Shown here: positions 41,266-50,185 of the stretch, one piece after another | How positions within the stretch are numbered: position 1 is the first letter of the stretch | Layout: each line of letters begins with the position of its first letter | Origin: an uncultured Dehalococcoidia bacterium | Lineage (GTDB): Bacteria > Chloroflexota > Dehalococcoidia > Lucifugimonadales > UBA1127 | Length of the DNA stretch: 64,000 nt | Reading direction: 5' to 3' | Assembly: GCA_951812285.1 (NCBI GenBank) | Contig: OX638292.1 | Coordinates: forward strand, 2,627,001 to 2,691,000 | Program-made: the position numbers and the translations under genes | Notes under the pieces: generated by a model | What the model was told of the DNA's origin: nothing | The model's database searches: none | Seen by the model: only the letters and a program-made list of their open reading frames with translations

Positions 41266-41317
41266 TTTGGGTGTCCTCCCTTCTTGACGGTTGCCTATTT
41301 TGGGGCGCCGTACTCTC

Positions 41318-41440
41318 CTTTTGAGAACCTCAGGTCGAGCGGGGGCCCCGCCGCCGGGGCGGGCGATTCGCGAATCGCCCCTACGCCCCTCTCCTCATCC
41401 CCGGCCCTGGATTCCTGCCTGCGCAGGAATGACGGCAGGC
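41318..41440. repeat. Three intergenic repeats
   Basis: A CCTTTTGAGAACCTCAGGTCGAGCGG copy (41317-41343), a GGCGGGCGATTCGCGAATCGCCCCTACG palindrome (41358-41388), and a CTGGATTCCTGCCTGCGCAGGAATGACGG hairpin (41406-41434). Confidence 0.65.
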
Positions 41441-41451
41441 AGCGGCGCCCG

Positions 41452-42633
41452 TTATCCCCAGAGTTTCTTGCTGGCGATCTCTGCGCCGGCGGCCATGGCG
41501 CGCATCTTGGCCCATGCGATGTCCGGGTAGACGCGGTTGCCGTAGCCGCAGTCCGTGCCGGCGATGACGTTCTCCCGGCCCATGATGTTGGCGTAGGTGA
41601 TGATGCGATCGGCGACGAGCTCCGGGGGCTCGACGGTGCCGGTCTTGTGGGCGACGACGCCGGGGATGTAGATCTTGTCGTCGGGGAACTTGAGGTCGTC
41701 CCAGACCTTGTAGTCGAGGACGTGCTGGGCGTCGGCGGCCTCGACGGAGTAGGCCTGGGCCTTGACGCGGAGCATGATGTCGGCGGTGTGCCGGAAGTGG
41801 AGGTCCGTGACGTGGGGGGTGTGCCAGCTTCCCCAGCAGGTGTGGTAGCGGATCTGCTCCTCAGGGACGTTGCGCAGGGCGTGGTTGAGGGAGTCTATGC
41901 GCAGGGTGACGTACTTCCGGTACTCCTCGATGGTTATGGGGGGCCAGAACATGCAGAAGGCGTCGACGAGGTCCGGGTCGTCGATCTGGAGGATGAAGCC
42001 GGCGTCGGCGACGGCCTCGTAGTCGGCGCGGAAGAACTCGCCCATGGCGTAGACGTACTCTTCCTCTGTGGCGTAGTACTCGTTCCAGAGGGAGTGGCTG
42101 AGCCAGCCGGGGCTGATGATGGGGTAGATGAAGTCCTCGACGCTGTGGCCGGCCTCCTCGATGGCGGACTTGATGAGGGCGACCTCGCGGTCGGACTGCT
42201 CGCGACCCTTGGGCTCCATGGGGCCGCTGATGACCCAGCGGCTGGTGGCGCGCTGGTTGTCGGTGCCGGGCCTGGGGGTGTTGCCGAGGCGGTCGTAGAC
42301 GGCGTAGAAGTCGTTGAAGTCGCCGTTGTGGCGCTCGGCCATGGTGTCGAGCATGGTGATGGGCTCCTCGGGCTCGGTGGGGCGGGAGGTGACGCCGGTG
42401 GAGCGGGCGTCGAAGTATGCCTGGTCGCGGCCCTTCCAGAACTCGCCGTCGCTGTGGATGTCGTTCTTGAGCTCGACCTGGCGGGTGATGGCCTCCTTGA
42501 CGCCGTCCTTGACGAGCTCATCGGCGCGGGCCTGGTCGCCGGCGGCGCGTGCGGCGCGGAGGGACTCCATGTTGCTGGGGTTGGGCAGCCGGCCAGCGTG
42601 GGTGGTCAGGATTCGGTCCGTGCTTCGCTTCAT
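41452..42633 (-). CDS. Cobalamin-independent methionine synthase-like (MetE C-terminal family) protein
   Basis: A 393-residue TIM-barrel protein related to the catalytic half of MetE. Signs are TTHAGRLPNPSNM, a central DDPDLVDAFCMFW, and HTCWGSWHTPHVTDLHF where MetE has its zinc cysteine/histidine ligands, plus a later GTDCGYGNRVYPDIAWAKM with a second cysteine. Such stand-alone enzymes often act as methyltransferases or C-S lyases on other substrates, so true methionine synthesis is not assured. It is monocistronic. Confidence 0.85.
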   Translation of the reverse strand: MKRSTDRILTTHAGRLPNPSNMESLRAARAAGDQARADELVKDGVKEAITRQVELKNDIHSDGEFWKGRDQAYFDARSTGVTSRPTEPEEPITMLDTMAERHNGDFNDFYAVYDRLGNTPRPGTDNQRATSRWVISGPMEPKGREQSDREVALIKSAIEEAGHSVEDFIYPIISPGWLSHSLWNEYYATEEEYVYAMGEFFRADYEAVADAGFILQIDDPDLVDAFCMFWPPITIEEYRKYVTLRIDSLNHALRNVPEEQIRYHTCWGSWHTPHVTDLHFRHTADIMLRVKAQAYSVEAADAQHVLDYKVWDDLKFPDDKIYIPGVVAHKTGTVEPPELVADRIITYANIMGRENVIAGTDCGYGNRVYPDIAWAKMRAMAAGAEIASKKLWG

Positions 42634-43110
42634 GTGCGGTCACTCCTCCCGTTTTGGCGCCGCGATGGACGCTCGTCGGACGAGCGCGCGTGCGGCGGGC
42701 GTAGGCTAGCACCAGTGGGCGGGGCGGTCAACGGCGGGGGGTTGGGGGCATCGCAGCAGGCGAGGGTTGCGCGTATGGCGGGAGGGGTTGGATGGGGGAT
42801 GCCTCCGCACCCCTCCCCTCTGGATTCCTGCCTTCGCAGGAATGACGCGGATGGGGGGCAGGAGTGGCGGCGGTGGCGGCGGTGGTTGGGAGCGGGCATC
42901 CCCCGCCCCTGGATCCCGGCTTTCGCCGGGATGGAGGTTGGGGGGGTGGGATGGAGATTCGGGAAGAGGGGCTCCCCCATCCTAACCTTCCCCCTGAGGG
43001 GGAAGGGACACCCCCCCCGGCCCCGCCCCTGGATCCCGGCCTCCGCCGGGATGGAGGTTGGGGTGAGGCGGGATGGAGGTCGGGGTGGTGGTGCGCGGGT
43101 ACGGGCGGGG
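42634..43110. repeat. Repeat region upstream of lepA
   Basis: About 500 bp without a gene between divergent genes. Contains a CTGGATTCCTGCCTTCGCAGGAATGACG hairpin (42820-42847), two CTGGATCCCGGC..GCCGGGATGGAGG hairpins (42908-42937 and 43028-43058), and the CCCATCCTAACCTTCCCCCTGAGGGGGAAGGG element (42975-43008), which is an empty site for the 24-nt module seen inserted at 59485. Confidence 0.7.
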
Positions 43111-43135
43111 GTCTCGTATGCTACGATTGATGGGT

Positions 43136-44977
43136 ATGGACACCGCTCATATTCGGAATTTTTGCATTATTGCGCATATTGACCATGGGAAGTCCACGCT
43201 GGCGGACCGGCTGCTGGAGCATACGGGCACGGTAGACCCTCGCAACATGACCGCCCAGTTTTTGGACACCATGGATTTGGAGCGCGAGCGCGGCATTACC
43301 ATCAAGGGGAAGGCCGTGCAGATGAGCCATACCCACTCGGACGGGGTGGAGTACCAGCTCAACCTCATCGACACGCCGGGGCACGTGGACTTCGGGTACG
43401 AGGTGTCGCGGGCGCTGGCGGCGTGCGAGGGCGCGCTGCTGGTGGTGGACGCGTCGCAGGGGGCACAGGCGCAGACGCTGGCGAACGCGTACCTGGCGCT
43501 GGGCCACGACCTGCACATCATCCCGGTCATCAACAAGATCGACCTGCCCTCGGCCGAGCCGGAGCGGGTGGCCGAGGAGATGGTGCAGGTCTTCGGGTTC
43601 GAGCGCGAGGAGCTGGTCTACTGCTCGGCGAAGGACGGCACGGGCGTCGAGGAGCTGCTGGGGGCGGTCGTCGAACGGGTGCCGCCGCCGGTGGAGGAGG
43701 AGGGCGCGCCGCTGCGGGCGCTCATCTTCGACTCGGAGTACGACTCGTACAAGGGCGTGATCGGGTACGTGCGCGTCGTCGACGGCAAGGTGAAGCGGGG
43801 CGACCGCATCCGCATGCTGGGGGCGCAGACGGTGACGGAGGCCGTCGAAGTGGGGGTCTTTCGCCCGGAGTTGACGGCCGTGAACGAGCTGGGCGCGGGG
43901 CAGGTGGGGTACATCGCGACGGGGTTCAAGAACGTGGGCGACAGCCGCGTGGGGGACACGGTCGCGCTGGACGAGCGGTCGAACGTGGCGCCGCTGCCGG
44001 GGTACGAGCCGCAGAAGCTCATGGTTTTCGCGGGGCTGTACCCGTCGGACGGGGAATCGTTCGAGCACCTGCGGGAGGCGCTGCAGAAGCTGCAGCTGAA
44101 CGACGCGGCGCTGAGCTACGAGCCGGAGAGCAGCCCGGCGCTGGGATTCGGGTTCCGGTGCGGGTTCCTGGGGCCGCTGCACATGGAGATTGTGCAGGAG
44201 CGGCTGGAGCGGGAGTACGGGCTGGACCTGATTGCGACGTCGCCGGGGGTGGCGTACCGGGTGGTGATGCCGAACGGCGAGGAGATCACGGTGGCGAACC
44301 CCTCGATGATGCCGGCGCCGGGGCAGTACCTGGAGGCGCAGGAGCCGTGGCTGGAGATGACGATCATCACGCCGTCGCGGTACGTGGGCGCGATGATGGA
44401 GCTGTTCACGGGGAACCGGGGGACGTTCAAGAGCATGGAGTACATCGCGGCGGCGATGGTGACGTCGGACGGCGGCAACCCTATGTACGACGCGCGGGTG
44501 CTGCTGCAGTTCGAGCTGCCGCTGGCGGAGCTGCTGGCGGAGTTCTACGACCGGATCAAGTCGCGGTCGCAGGGGTACGCGTCGCTGGACTACACGTTCA
44601 TCGGGTACCGCGCGGGGCCGCTGGTTAAGCTGGACATCATGCTGAACAGCAAGCCGGTGGACGCGCTGTGCTTCATCGTGCACCGGGACCACGCGTACGT
44701 GGCGGGGCGGGCGCTGGTGGACGAGCTGCGTCGGCTGATCCCGCGGCAGCTGTACGAGGTCGCGGTGCAGGCGGCGGTCGGGAGCCGGATCATCGCGCGG
44801 GAGACGGTGCGGGCGATGCGGAAGAACGTGCTGGCGAAGTGCTACGGCGGGGATATTACGCGGAAGCGGAAGCTGCTGGAGAAGCAGGCCGAGGGCAAAA
44901 AGCGGATGAAGATGGTGGGTCAGGTGGAGGTGCCGCAGGAGGCGTTCCTGGCCCTGCTGAAACTGGACAAGCGATAG
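43136..44977 (+). CDS. lepA: Elongation factor 4 (back-translocase)
   Basis: A 613-residue ribosomal GTPase. G1 is [16 protein letters not shown]2 is [11 protein letters not shown]3 is [14 protein letters not shown], and G4 is [11 protein letters not shown]. Domain V/VI region [16 protein letters not shown] and the EF4-specific C-terminal [27 protein letters not shown] confirm LepA rather than EF-G. ATGs at 43118, 43130 and 43136 are in frame; [18 protein letters not shown] from 43136 is the family start. Confidence 0.97.
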   Translation: MDTAHIRNFCIIAHIDHGKSTLADRLLEHTGTVDPRNMTAQFLDTMDLERERGITIKGKAVQMSHTHSDGVEYQLNLIDTPGHVDFGYEVSRALAACEGALLVVDASQGAQAQTLANAYLALGHDLHIIPVINKIDLPSAEPERVAEEMVQVFGFEREELVYCSAKDGTGVEELLGAVVERVPPPVEEEGAPLRALIFDSEYDSYKGVIGYVRVVDGKVKRGDRIRMLGAQTVTEAVEVGVFRPELTAVNELGAGQVGYIATGFKNVGDSRVGDTVALDERSNVAPLPGYEPQKLMVFAGLYPSDGESFEHLREALQKLQLNDAALSYEPESSPALGFGFRCGFLGPLHMEIVQERLEREYGLDLIATSPGVAYRVVMPNGEEITVANPSMMPAPGQYLEAQEPWLEMTIITPSRYVGAMMELFTGNRGTFKSMEYIAAAMVTSDGGNPMYDARVLLQFELPLAELLAEFYDRIKSRSQGYASLDYTFIGYRAGPLVKLDIMLNSKPVDALCFIVHRDHAYVAGRALVDELRRLIPRQLYEVAVQAAVGSRIIARETVRAMRKNVLAKCYGGDITRKRKLLEKQAEGKKRMKMVGQVEVPQEAFLALLKLDKR

Positions 44978-45059
44978 ATGCGGGGCTGCCCCCCATATTC
45001 GGCGCCGGACGTGAAGGTCGGGCGCGCATGGGGTATCATCGGCAGCCGGAGGTAGACAC

Positions 45060-45278
45060 TTGCTGCGCTTAGGGATCCTGATCCTGGTGGCCCTCGCCGT
45101 GTACCTGCTGGTACGGATGGTCATGCGCTCCATGCAGCAGGGGTCTCGGCGCGGGCCGGAGGTCACGATGCCGTACTGCCAGAAGTGCGAGAGCAATCGC
45201 AACGTGGTCGTGAATGCGGGGCACGTCGAGGACCACAACCTGCGGTGGTACTGCACGCGGTGCCGCGAGGGGTTTTGA
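45060..45278 (+). CDS. Small membrane protein with zinc-ribbon
   Basis: A 72-residue protein. Residues 4-22 (LGILILVALAVYLLVRMVM) are a membrane helix; the rest carries YCQKCESN and YCTRCREGF, a four-cysteine zinc ribbon. TTG start: GGAGG (45048-45052) lies 7 bp upstream and supports it. It follows lepA by 80 bp. Function unknown. Confidence 0.7.
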   Translation: MLRLGILILVALAVYLLVRMVMRSMQQGSRRGPEVTMPYCQKCESNRNVVVNAGHVEDHNLRWYCTRCREGF

Positions 45279-45359
45279 GCTGTCGGGCATGAGCCCTCGC
45301 GAGTGTCAGGGGTCCGGCATGAGCCCGATTGCGCGGTCTCCCAATAAGGTTTGAACGTG

Positions 45360-45884
45360 ATGACACCTCCTCCCGTACCGCTTCTCATCATCTCCGGGTC
45401 GCTGGGAACGGGAAAGACTACCGTCCTCTCTGAGGCCTCCGACCTCCTTACGGAGGCAGCGATTCCCCATGCGGCCATCGACCTCGACGCGCTGGCTGTG
45501 ATGCATCCCCGACGAGAGCCGCACGGGGAGGGGCTTGCGTTCGCCAACCTCGCTTCCATCTGGCCGAACTATGCCGCGGCGGGGGCGGAGCGGCTGATCG
45601 TTGCGCGGGTGGTCGAGGAGCGAGCGGAGCTGGAGGGGTACCGGGCGGCGGTGCCGGGGGCGGAGATCGTCGTGTGCCGGCTGACGGCGCCGGTGTGGTT
45701 GATGCACGAGCGGCTTCGGGTGCGGGAGCCGGGGATGTACCTGGAGTGGGCGCTGGCTCGGGCGGCGGAGCTGGACGGGATTCTGGCTCGGGCGGGCGTC
45801 GAGGACTTCGCGGTGGACAACGGGCCTGGGCGGCTGGTGGGCGACGTGGCGCGGGAGGTGTTGGCGCGCGCGGGGTGGGGGTAG
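45360..45884 (+). CDS. P-loop kinase-like protein (AAA_33/shikimate-kinase-like)
   Basis: A 174-residue ATP-binding protein. Walker A is ISGSLGTGKTTVLSEA (residues 10-25), with IDLDALAVMHP as a substrate Asp region. The later helical part VCRLTAPVWLMHERLRVREPGMYLEW is reminiscent of small-molecule kinases of the AAA_33/zeta-toxin-like group. Substrate unknown. ATG 45360 follows a GTG and is the better of the available starts. Confidence 0.75.
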   Translation: MTPPPVPLLIISGSLGTGKTTVLSEASDLLTEAAIPHAAIDLDALAVMHPRREPHGEGLAFANLASIWPNYAAAGAERLIVARVVEERAELEGYRAAVPGAEIVVCRLTAPVWLMHERLRVREPGMYLEWALARAAELDGILARAGVEDFAVDNGPGRLVGDVAREVLARAGWG

Positions 45885-45923
45885 AGGGGGCGAGGCTACG
45901 GGTGGCGACGGCGTAGAGCTCGG

Positions 45924-46349
45924 TCAGAGGGGGTTGCGCCAGCGGAGGCCCGGGAAGCGGGCGAAGTCGGCATCGTTGGAGTGGACCTCAGCCTGGTACT
46001 CGATGGCCAGAGCGGCGAGGTGGGCGTCGGTTACGAGGTTGCCGCCCACGCCTGCGGCGGCAAGCAACTGGCCGAGCAGCGTCAGGTGCTGGGAACCCGG
46101 GTTCAATGGTGCAATGTGGGGTTGGCGGAGCCATTCGCGAACGAAATCCAACGCCTGTGAGGGCGTTGCTGGTTGGGTCATCATCGTTCGCTGCGTCATT
46201 AGTCGCAGGAAGCCAGTGACGACAACCCATGACATGCCAACCCGCTCCCTGCCATTGACCAACCCCTCCCACCACCTCCGGGCACCGTCATGGAAGGGAG
46301 ATTCTTGGTTGTAGGCGTACAATAAAAGGTTGAGATCCGGGATTATCAT
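45924..46349 (-). CDS. VapC-type PIN-domain toxin
   Basis: A 141-residue PIN ribonuclease. The first acidic residue is in MIIPDLNLLLYAYNQES (Asp5), later acids in VTDAHLAALAIEYQAEVHSNDADFARFPGLRWRNPL (the conserved Asp and DADFARFPGL motif). It overlaps the preceding VapB antitoxin gene by 4 bp (order vapB-vapC on this strand). VapC toxins cleave RNA and are inhibited by VapB. Confidence 0.9.
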   Translation of the reverse strand: MIIPDLNLLLYAYNQESPFHDGARRWWEGLVNGRERVGMSWVVVTGFLRLMTQRTMMTQPATPSQALDFVREWLRQPHIAPLNPGSQHLTLLGQLLAAAGVGGNLVTDAHLAALAIEYQAEVHSNDADFARFPGLRWRNPL

Positions 46350-46621
46350 CCGGAGTTCTTCTCAATCCTGGCGTTCTTTTCAAGAAAATCCTGGACTAGC
46401 AGCTCATCGAGGAGCTCTTTGATCTTGAGCGGGTCAATGCCGGGCATGAATCCCCCTGGCAACGGCTTTACTCGGAAAACAGGCCGTTCTTCCTCCACTG
46501 CCTGCGAGAGACCTCTGCGGAGGGCGTCGTTGACTACCTGCTTGAAGGGGCGGTCCTGTAGCCGCGCTTGCTCCTTGAGGGAGTCAGCGATGTCGTTGTC
46601 TATGGTTAGTGTTGTCCTCAT
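46346..46621 (-). CDS. VapB-type ribbon-helix-helix antitoxin
   Basis: A 91-residue antitoxin. The N-terminus MRTTLTIDNDIADSLKEQARLQDRPFKQVVNDALRRGL is a ribbon-helix-helix DNA-binding domain, and the charged C-terminus (FLEKNARIEKNSG) would bind VapC. It precedes vapC on the minus strand with a 4-bp overlap. Regulation is probably by binding its own promoter upstream of 46621. Confidence 0.88.
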   Translation of the reverse strand: MRTTLTIDNDIADSLKEQARLQDRPFKQVVNDALRRGLSQAVEEERPVFRVKPLPGGFMPGIDPLKIKELLDELLVQDFLEKNARIEKNSG

Positions 46622-46753
46622 GCAGACATCATGATGCGTTGTGATATTGATGTCAAGATGTCAAACAGGTCGTGGGCACTCCCTGATCTGTGCTTGGGCG
46701 TTGGGTTTCGGTTTCCTTGGGAGGCGCAGCTGGGGTTCGGCGGGGCGCCGCGT

Positions 46754-47146
46754 TTATGTGAATTCGTAGTTGAGGATGTAGGTGTGATGGCCGTTGTCGT
46801 TGTTGAATTCGAGCGTGCCTGAGATGCCGGTTAGGTCTCCGGCGCCTGAGTCGGGGACGATTGCGACTGTGAGTTGGGCGTCGCCCTTGTTCATTGTGCC
46901 GCTGTGCTGGAGGACGAAGGAGCCCGAGCTTCCGCCGACCGAGCCCGTGAAGCGCTCGATGGCGACGTAGCCGGCCGAGCCGGGGGTGGCGGTGAATGCT
47001 GCGAGCATCTGCGCCTCGGAGGTGCCGACCATGTCGCCGGTGAACTCCTTGCGGACGGTGTTGCGGTTCAGGGTGAGGCCTTCGTGCTCGAGGAACGGCG
47101 GATCGGCTTCCATGTCGACGACGAGGGATCCGCGGGCGTTGGGCAT
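46754..47146 (-). CDS. DUF3224 family protein
   Basis: A 130-residue beta-barrel-like protein of the DUF3224 family. Visible are the motifs KEFTGDMVGTSEAQMLAAFT, SAGYVAIERFTGSVGGSSGSFVLQHSGTMN, and VPDSGAGDLTGISGTLEF. The family resembles allene oxide cyclase-like barrels; its function is unknown. Monocistronic. Confidence 0.85.
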   Translation of the reverse strand: MPNARGSLVVDMEADPPFLEHEGLTLNRNTVRKEFTGDMVGTSEAQMLAAFTATPGSAGYVAIERFTGSVGGSSGSFVLQHSGTMNKGDAQLTVAIVPDSGAGDLTGISGTLEFNNDNGHHTYILNYEFT

Positions 47147-47221
47147 GGCGGGCTCCTTTATTTCATTCCGGCTGGTTCTCGCCGGGGAGTATACACCTGA
47201 GTTGCCACCAGGACCGTTTGG

Positions 47222-48391
47222 CTACGCTTCGCGCTGGGTGGGCGTGGGGTGGCGGAGGGGTTGGATGCGGCGGTAGGTGGCGACTCGCCAGAGCCATTCT
47301 GCTGGGCCAAATTGGAAGCGGGTCAGCCAGGCTTGAGACCACCAGAGTTGGAGCGCCCAGACTGCGAGGACGAAGGCGAGGACGGCGGTCCGGTTTACGA
47401 AGTCGACGTTGGCAAGGAGGGTGGTCAGGACGAGGACGCCCAGTATCGTTTGCGAGAGGTAGTTGGTGAGGGCCATCCGGCCGACTGCCCGGAGGCGGCG
47501 CTTGAGCCAGGTGTCTCCGCGGCTGTTCCAGAGGATGATGAGGGACATGTAGCCCATCGAGGCGGGGATGGTGCCAAGGGTGTTTGGGATCTGGCCGACG
47601 AAGGCGATCTCGCGGGAGTAGTCGTTGGCGGCGGTGATGATGACGCCGGCGGCGGCAAGGGGCAGGCCGATCGCGAGGCCGATGATGGCGGTCAGCCTGT
47701 AGGTCTTCGTGGGGAAGCCGCCGTGCATGAAGCCGGTGCGGTAGAGGCCGGCGCCGACGAGGATGAGGCCCAGCGCTCGGAGGAAGAAGCCGAGGACGAC
47801 GTAGAGCTCGACAAGGCCCTCGGCTGAACGCTCGCCCGGTACCCATATGCCGGACAGGGATGCGCTGGTGGTGTCGGCGATGTGCTGCGCGAGGAGCGAG
47901 GGGATAACGGACACCGTGAAGACGGCTACCCCGAGGGCGATGAGCGCCCGGCTTGGGAGGTTGCGCAGGAGGAGCAGGAAGAACGACGCGACGGCGTAGG
48001 CCATGAGAACGTCGCCGCTCCCCAGGGCGAAATGGAGGATGCCGATGAAGAGGAGCAGCACGTTTCGCCACAGGTTCAGCAGGACGGCACGGCGTCCTCT
48101 CTCGCCGGCGCGGTCGATGAAGAGGACCATGCCGGCGCCGAAGAGCATCGAGAACAGGCCCATGAACTTCTGGTCGATGAAGACCTCGCCGAGGATGCCG
48201 ACGGTCCAGTCGAGCCAGGTCTCGGAGCCGCCGGCGCTCAGGTTGAAGTAGGGTCCGCCGCCGAACTTGAAGTGGGCGGCGTTCATCAGCAGGATACCGA
48301 GGACGGCGACGCCGCGAATCAGGTCGAGGCTGACGATGCGCTCGGAGCCCTGGACTGGGCCGGTGTCGGCGGGCCGGGGGCTTGTGGACAT
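47222..48391 (-). CDS. DUF418-family membrane protein (YeiB-like)
   Basis: A 389-residue polytopic protein. The N-terminal RIVSLDLIRGVAVLGILLMNAAHF is the family signature, and the C-terminal DUF418 region ends in FVLAVWALQLWWSQAWLTRFQFGPAEWLWRVATYRRIQPLR. Many members are acyltransferase-like inner membrane proteins of unknown substrate. About ten membrane segments are predicted by eye. A long tandem repeat array lies directly upstream. Confidence 0.9.
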   Translation of the reverse strand: MSTSPRPADTGPVQGSERIVSLDLIRGVAVLGILLMNAAHFKFGGGPYFNLSAGGSETWLDWTVGILGEVFIDQKFMGLFSMLFGAGMVLFIDRAGERGRRAVLLNLWRNVLLLFIGILHFALGSGDVLMAYAVASFFLLLLRNLPSRALIALGVAVFTVSVIPSLLAQHIADTTSASLSGIWVPGERSAEGLVELYVVLGFFLRALGLILVGAGLYRTGFMHGGFPTKTYRLTAIIGLAIGLPLAAAGVIITAANDYSREIAFVGQIPNTLGTIPASMGYMSLIILWNSRGDTWLKRRLRAVGRMALTNYLSQTILGVLVLTTLLANVDFVNRTAVLAFVLAVWALQLWWSQAWLTRFQFGPAEWLWRVATYRRIQPLRHPTPTQREA

Positions 48392-48439
48392 GAGTGGGTC
48401 TCCTCAGGTGTTGCAGGTATGTTTGAAGCCAGGGCGACG

Positions 48440-49045
48440 GGCCTCTCCACTACGCCGCCCCTATGGATCCCGGCTTCCGCCGGGATTGCGACGTTGGGCT
48501 CAGGGCGAACGGCCTCCGCGCTACGCCGCCCCTCTGGATTCCCGCCCCCGTATCGGGGTACGGGGCAAGCTCCGCGGGAATGACGGGGGTGGGCGGCCTC
48601 CCCACGACCCTGCCGCTCTGGATTCCCGCTTTCGCGGGAACGACGGAGGTGGGCGGCCTCCGCACGATCCTGCCGCTCTGGATTCCCGCCCCCGTATCGG
48701 GGTACGGGGCAAGCTTCGCGGGAATGACGGAGGTGGGCGGCCTCCGCACGATCCTGCCGCTCTGGATTCCCGCCCCCGTATCGGGGTACGGGGCAAGCTT
48801 CGCGGGAATGACGGAGGTGGGCGGCCTCCGCACGATCCTGCCGCTCTGGATTCCCGCCCCCGTATCGGGGTACGGGGCAAGCTTCGCGGGAACGACGGAG
48901 GTGGGCGGCCTCCGCACGATCCTGCCGCTCTGGATTCCCGCCCCCGTATCGGGGTACGGGGCAAGCTTCGCGGGAACGACGGAGGTGGGCGGCCTCCCCA
49001 CCACGCCGCCCCTCTGGGTTCCCGCTTTCGCGGGAATGACGGGGC
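48440..49045. repeat. Tandem palindromic array, 84-bp units
   Basis: Units at 48517-48600, 48661-48744, 48745-48828, 48829-48912 and 48913-48996 are 84 bp each, and 48601-48660 is 60 bp. A partial unit follows at 48997-49045. Each 84-bp unit carries CTGGATTCCCGC, the CCCCGTATCGGGGTACGGGG module, and AAGCTTCGCGGGAA. The 60-bp unit has the plain CCCGCTTTCGCGGG hairpin, exactly 24 nt shorter. Copies 3-6 are nearly identical, so this is a recent expansion. Frames crossing it are not genes. Confidence 0.9.
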
Positions 49046-49075
49046 GAACGGACGCGGGCGATGCGTGAGTCGCGG

Positions 49076-49906
49076 TTAGCGCGGGCCCATTTCGAGGAGG
49101 CGTTGGCCGTTTTCTTCTGGGGGGCCTACCAGGCCGGGGGCGACCTCGTCGGACTCGCCGCTGGCGTGGTAGTCGCTGCCGCCGAGGGCGAGGAGGTTGT
49201 GGCGGTCGGCGAGGGCCTTGAGCTCGGCGACGACGTCTGGGGTGTAGTTCTTGTAGTAGACCTCCATGCCGGCGAGGCCCGCGGCGGCGAGGGAGGCGAC
49301 GAGGGCGGGCGGGTTTACCGTGTACGTGGGGTGGGCGAGGACGGGGACGCCGCCGAAACGGCGGATGAGCTGGACGGCCTCAACGGGGGTCATCTTCTCG
49401 CGCTCGATGTGGGCGGGCATGCCGCGGCCGATGTACTTGTCGAAGGCCTCGCGCATCTCCGAGACGTAGCCCTTCTCCATGAGGGCCCGGGCGATGTGGG
49501 GGCGGGCGATGACGCCGCCCTGAGAGATCTCAACGACGCGTTCCCACGTGATGTCGAAGCCGAGCTCGTTCAGCTTGGCGACCATGATCTCGCCGCGGCC
49601 CTCGCGGTTGCGGTGGAAGGCGGCGAGGATTTCGTGGAGCTCGGGGTCGGTCTCGTCGAGGTGGTAGCCGAGGACGTGGACCTCGCTGTCGCCGTCGTCG
49701 GAGGAGAGCTCGATGCCGGGGATGAGGGTGAGGTTGGGGTGGTTTGCGATCTCGCGCTTGGCCTCGGCGATGCCCTCGAGGGAGTCGTGGTCGGTGATGG
49801 CGACGAGGCGGAGGGTGGTGGCGGCGAGGACGCGCACGAGCTCCGTCGGCGACAGTGTGCCGTCGGAGAGGGTGGTGTGCATGTGGAGGTCTATGAGCGC
49901 GGACAC
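49076..49906 (-). CDS. PHP-domain phosphoesterase
   Basis: A 276-residue metal-dependent hydrolase of the PHP family, such as YciV/TrpH 3',5'-nucleotide phosphatases. Metal motifs are LIDLHMHTTLSDG (residues 4-16), AITDHDSLEG, GIELSSDDGDSEVHVLGYHLD, PVLAHPTY, and GGSDYHA near residue 235. The substrate is probably a nucleotide 3',5'-bisphosphate or similar. Monocistronic. Confidence 0.9.
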   Translation of the reverse strand: MSALIDLHMHTTLSDGTLSPTELVRVLAATTLRLVAITDHDSLEGIAEAKREIANHPNLTLIPGIELSSDDGDSEVHVLGYHLDETDPELHEILAAFHRNREGRGEIMVAKLNELGFDITWERVVEISQGGVIARPHIARALMEKGYVSEMREAFDKYIGRGMPAHIEREKMTPVEAVQLIRRFGGVPVLAHPTYTVNPPALVASLAAAGLAGMEVYYKNYTPDVVAELKALADRHNLLALGGSDYHASGESDEVAPGLVGPPEENGQRLLEMGPR

Positions 49907-49934
49907 GGGTTCTCCTTTGTTGTGGGCGCTGCGG

Positions 49935-50145
49935 GGACGCCCCGCTGCCCCTCCCCTCTGGGCCCCGGCTTTCGCTGGGGTGACGACGCTGGTGGCTGGG
50001 CGGGGGGACGCCCCGCTGTCCCTCCCCTCTGGACCCCGGCTTTCGCCGGGGTGGAGGCGCTGGGGGGATGTAAAGGGGGGAACTCCCCCATCCCAACCTT
50101 CCCCGCCCCTGGATCCCGGCGTTCGCCGGGATGGAGAGTGGGGTG
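49935..50145. repeat. Hairpin repeats between PHP and rny
   Basis: Two TGGGCCCCGGCTTTCGCTGGGG-like variants (49960-49985, 50030-50060) and a CTGGATCCCGGCGTTCGCCGGGATGGAG hairpin (50109-50137). Not coding. Confidence 0.6.
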
Positions 50146-50153
50146 GGCAGCAG

Positions 50154-50181
50154 AAGGCCCCGCCGACTTCGGCGGGGCCTT
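50154..50181 (-). terminator. Hairpin terminator after rny
   Basis: AAGGCCCCGCCGA (50154-50166) and TCGGCGGGGCCTT (50169-50181) form a long GC stem 5 bp after the rny stop codon. The U-tract is weak. Confidence 0.7.
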
Positions 50182-50185
50182 CCGG

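Noticed and set aside
43121..45559. An 812-residue minus-strand open frame over lepA
   Set aside because: Antisense shadow of lepA and the zinc-ribbon gene, caused by high GC; no recognisable domains.
48517..49045. Possible CRISPR array
   Set aside because: Units are uniform without unique spacers, and no cas genes occur in the window.
48450..49068. Open frames with regular repeats across the tandem array
   Set aside because: All three frames on both strands are open because the units are 84 bp (a multiple of 3) and GC-rich; the repeated peptides are DNA-repeat translations, not a repeat protein.
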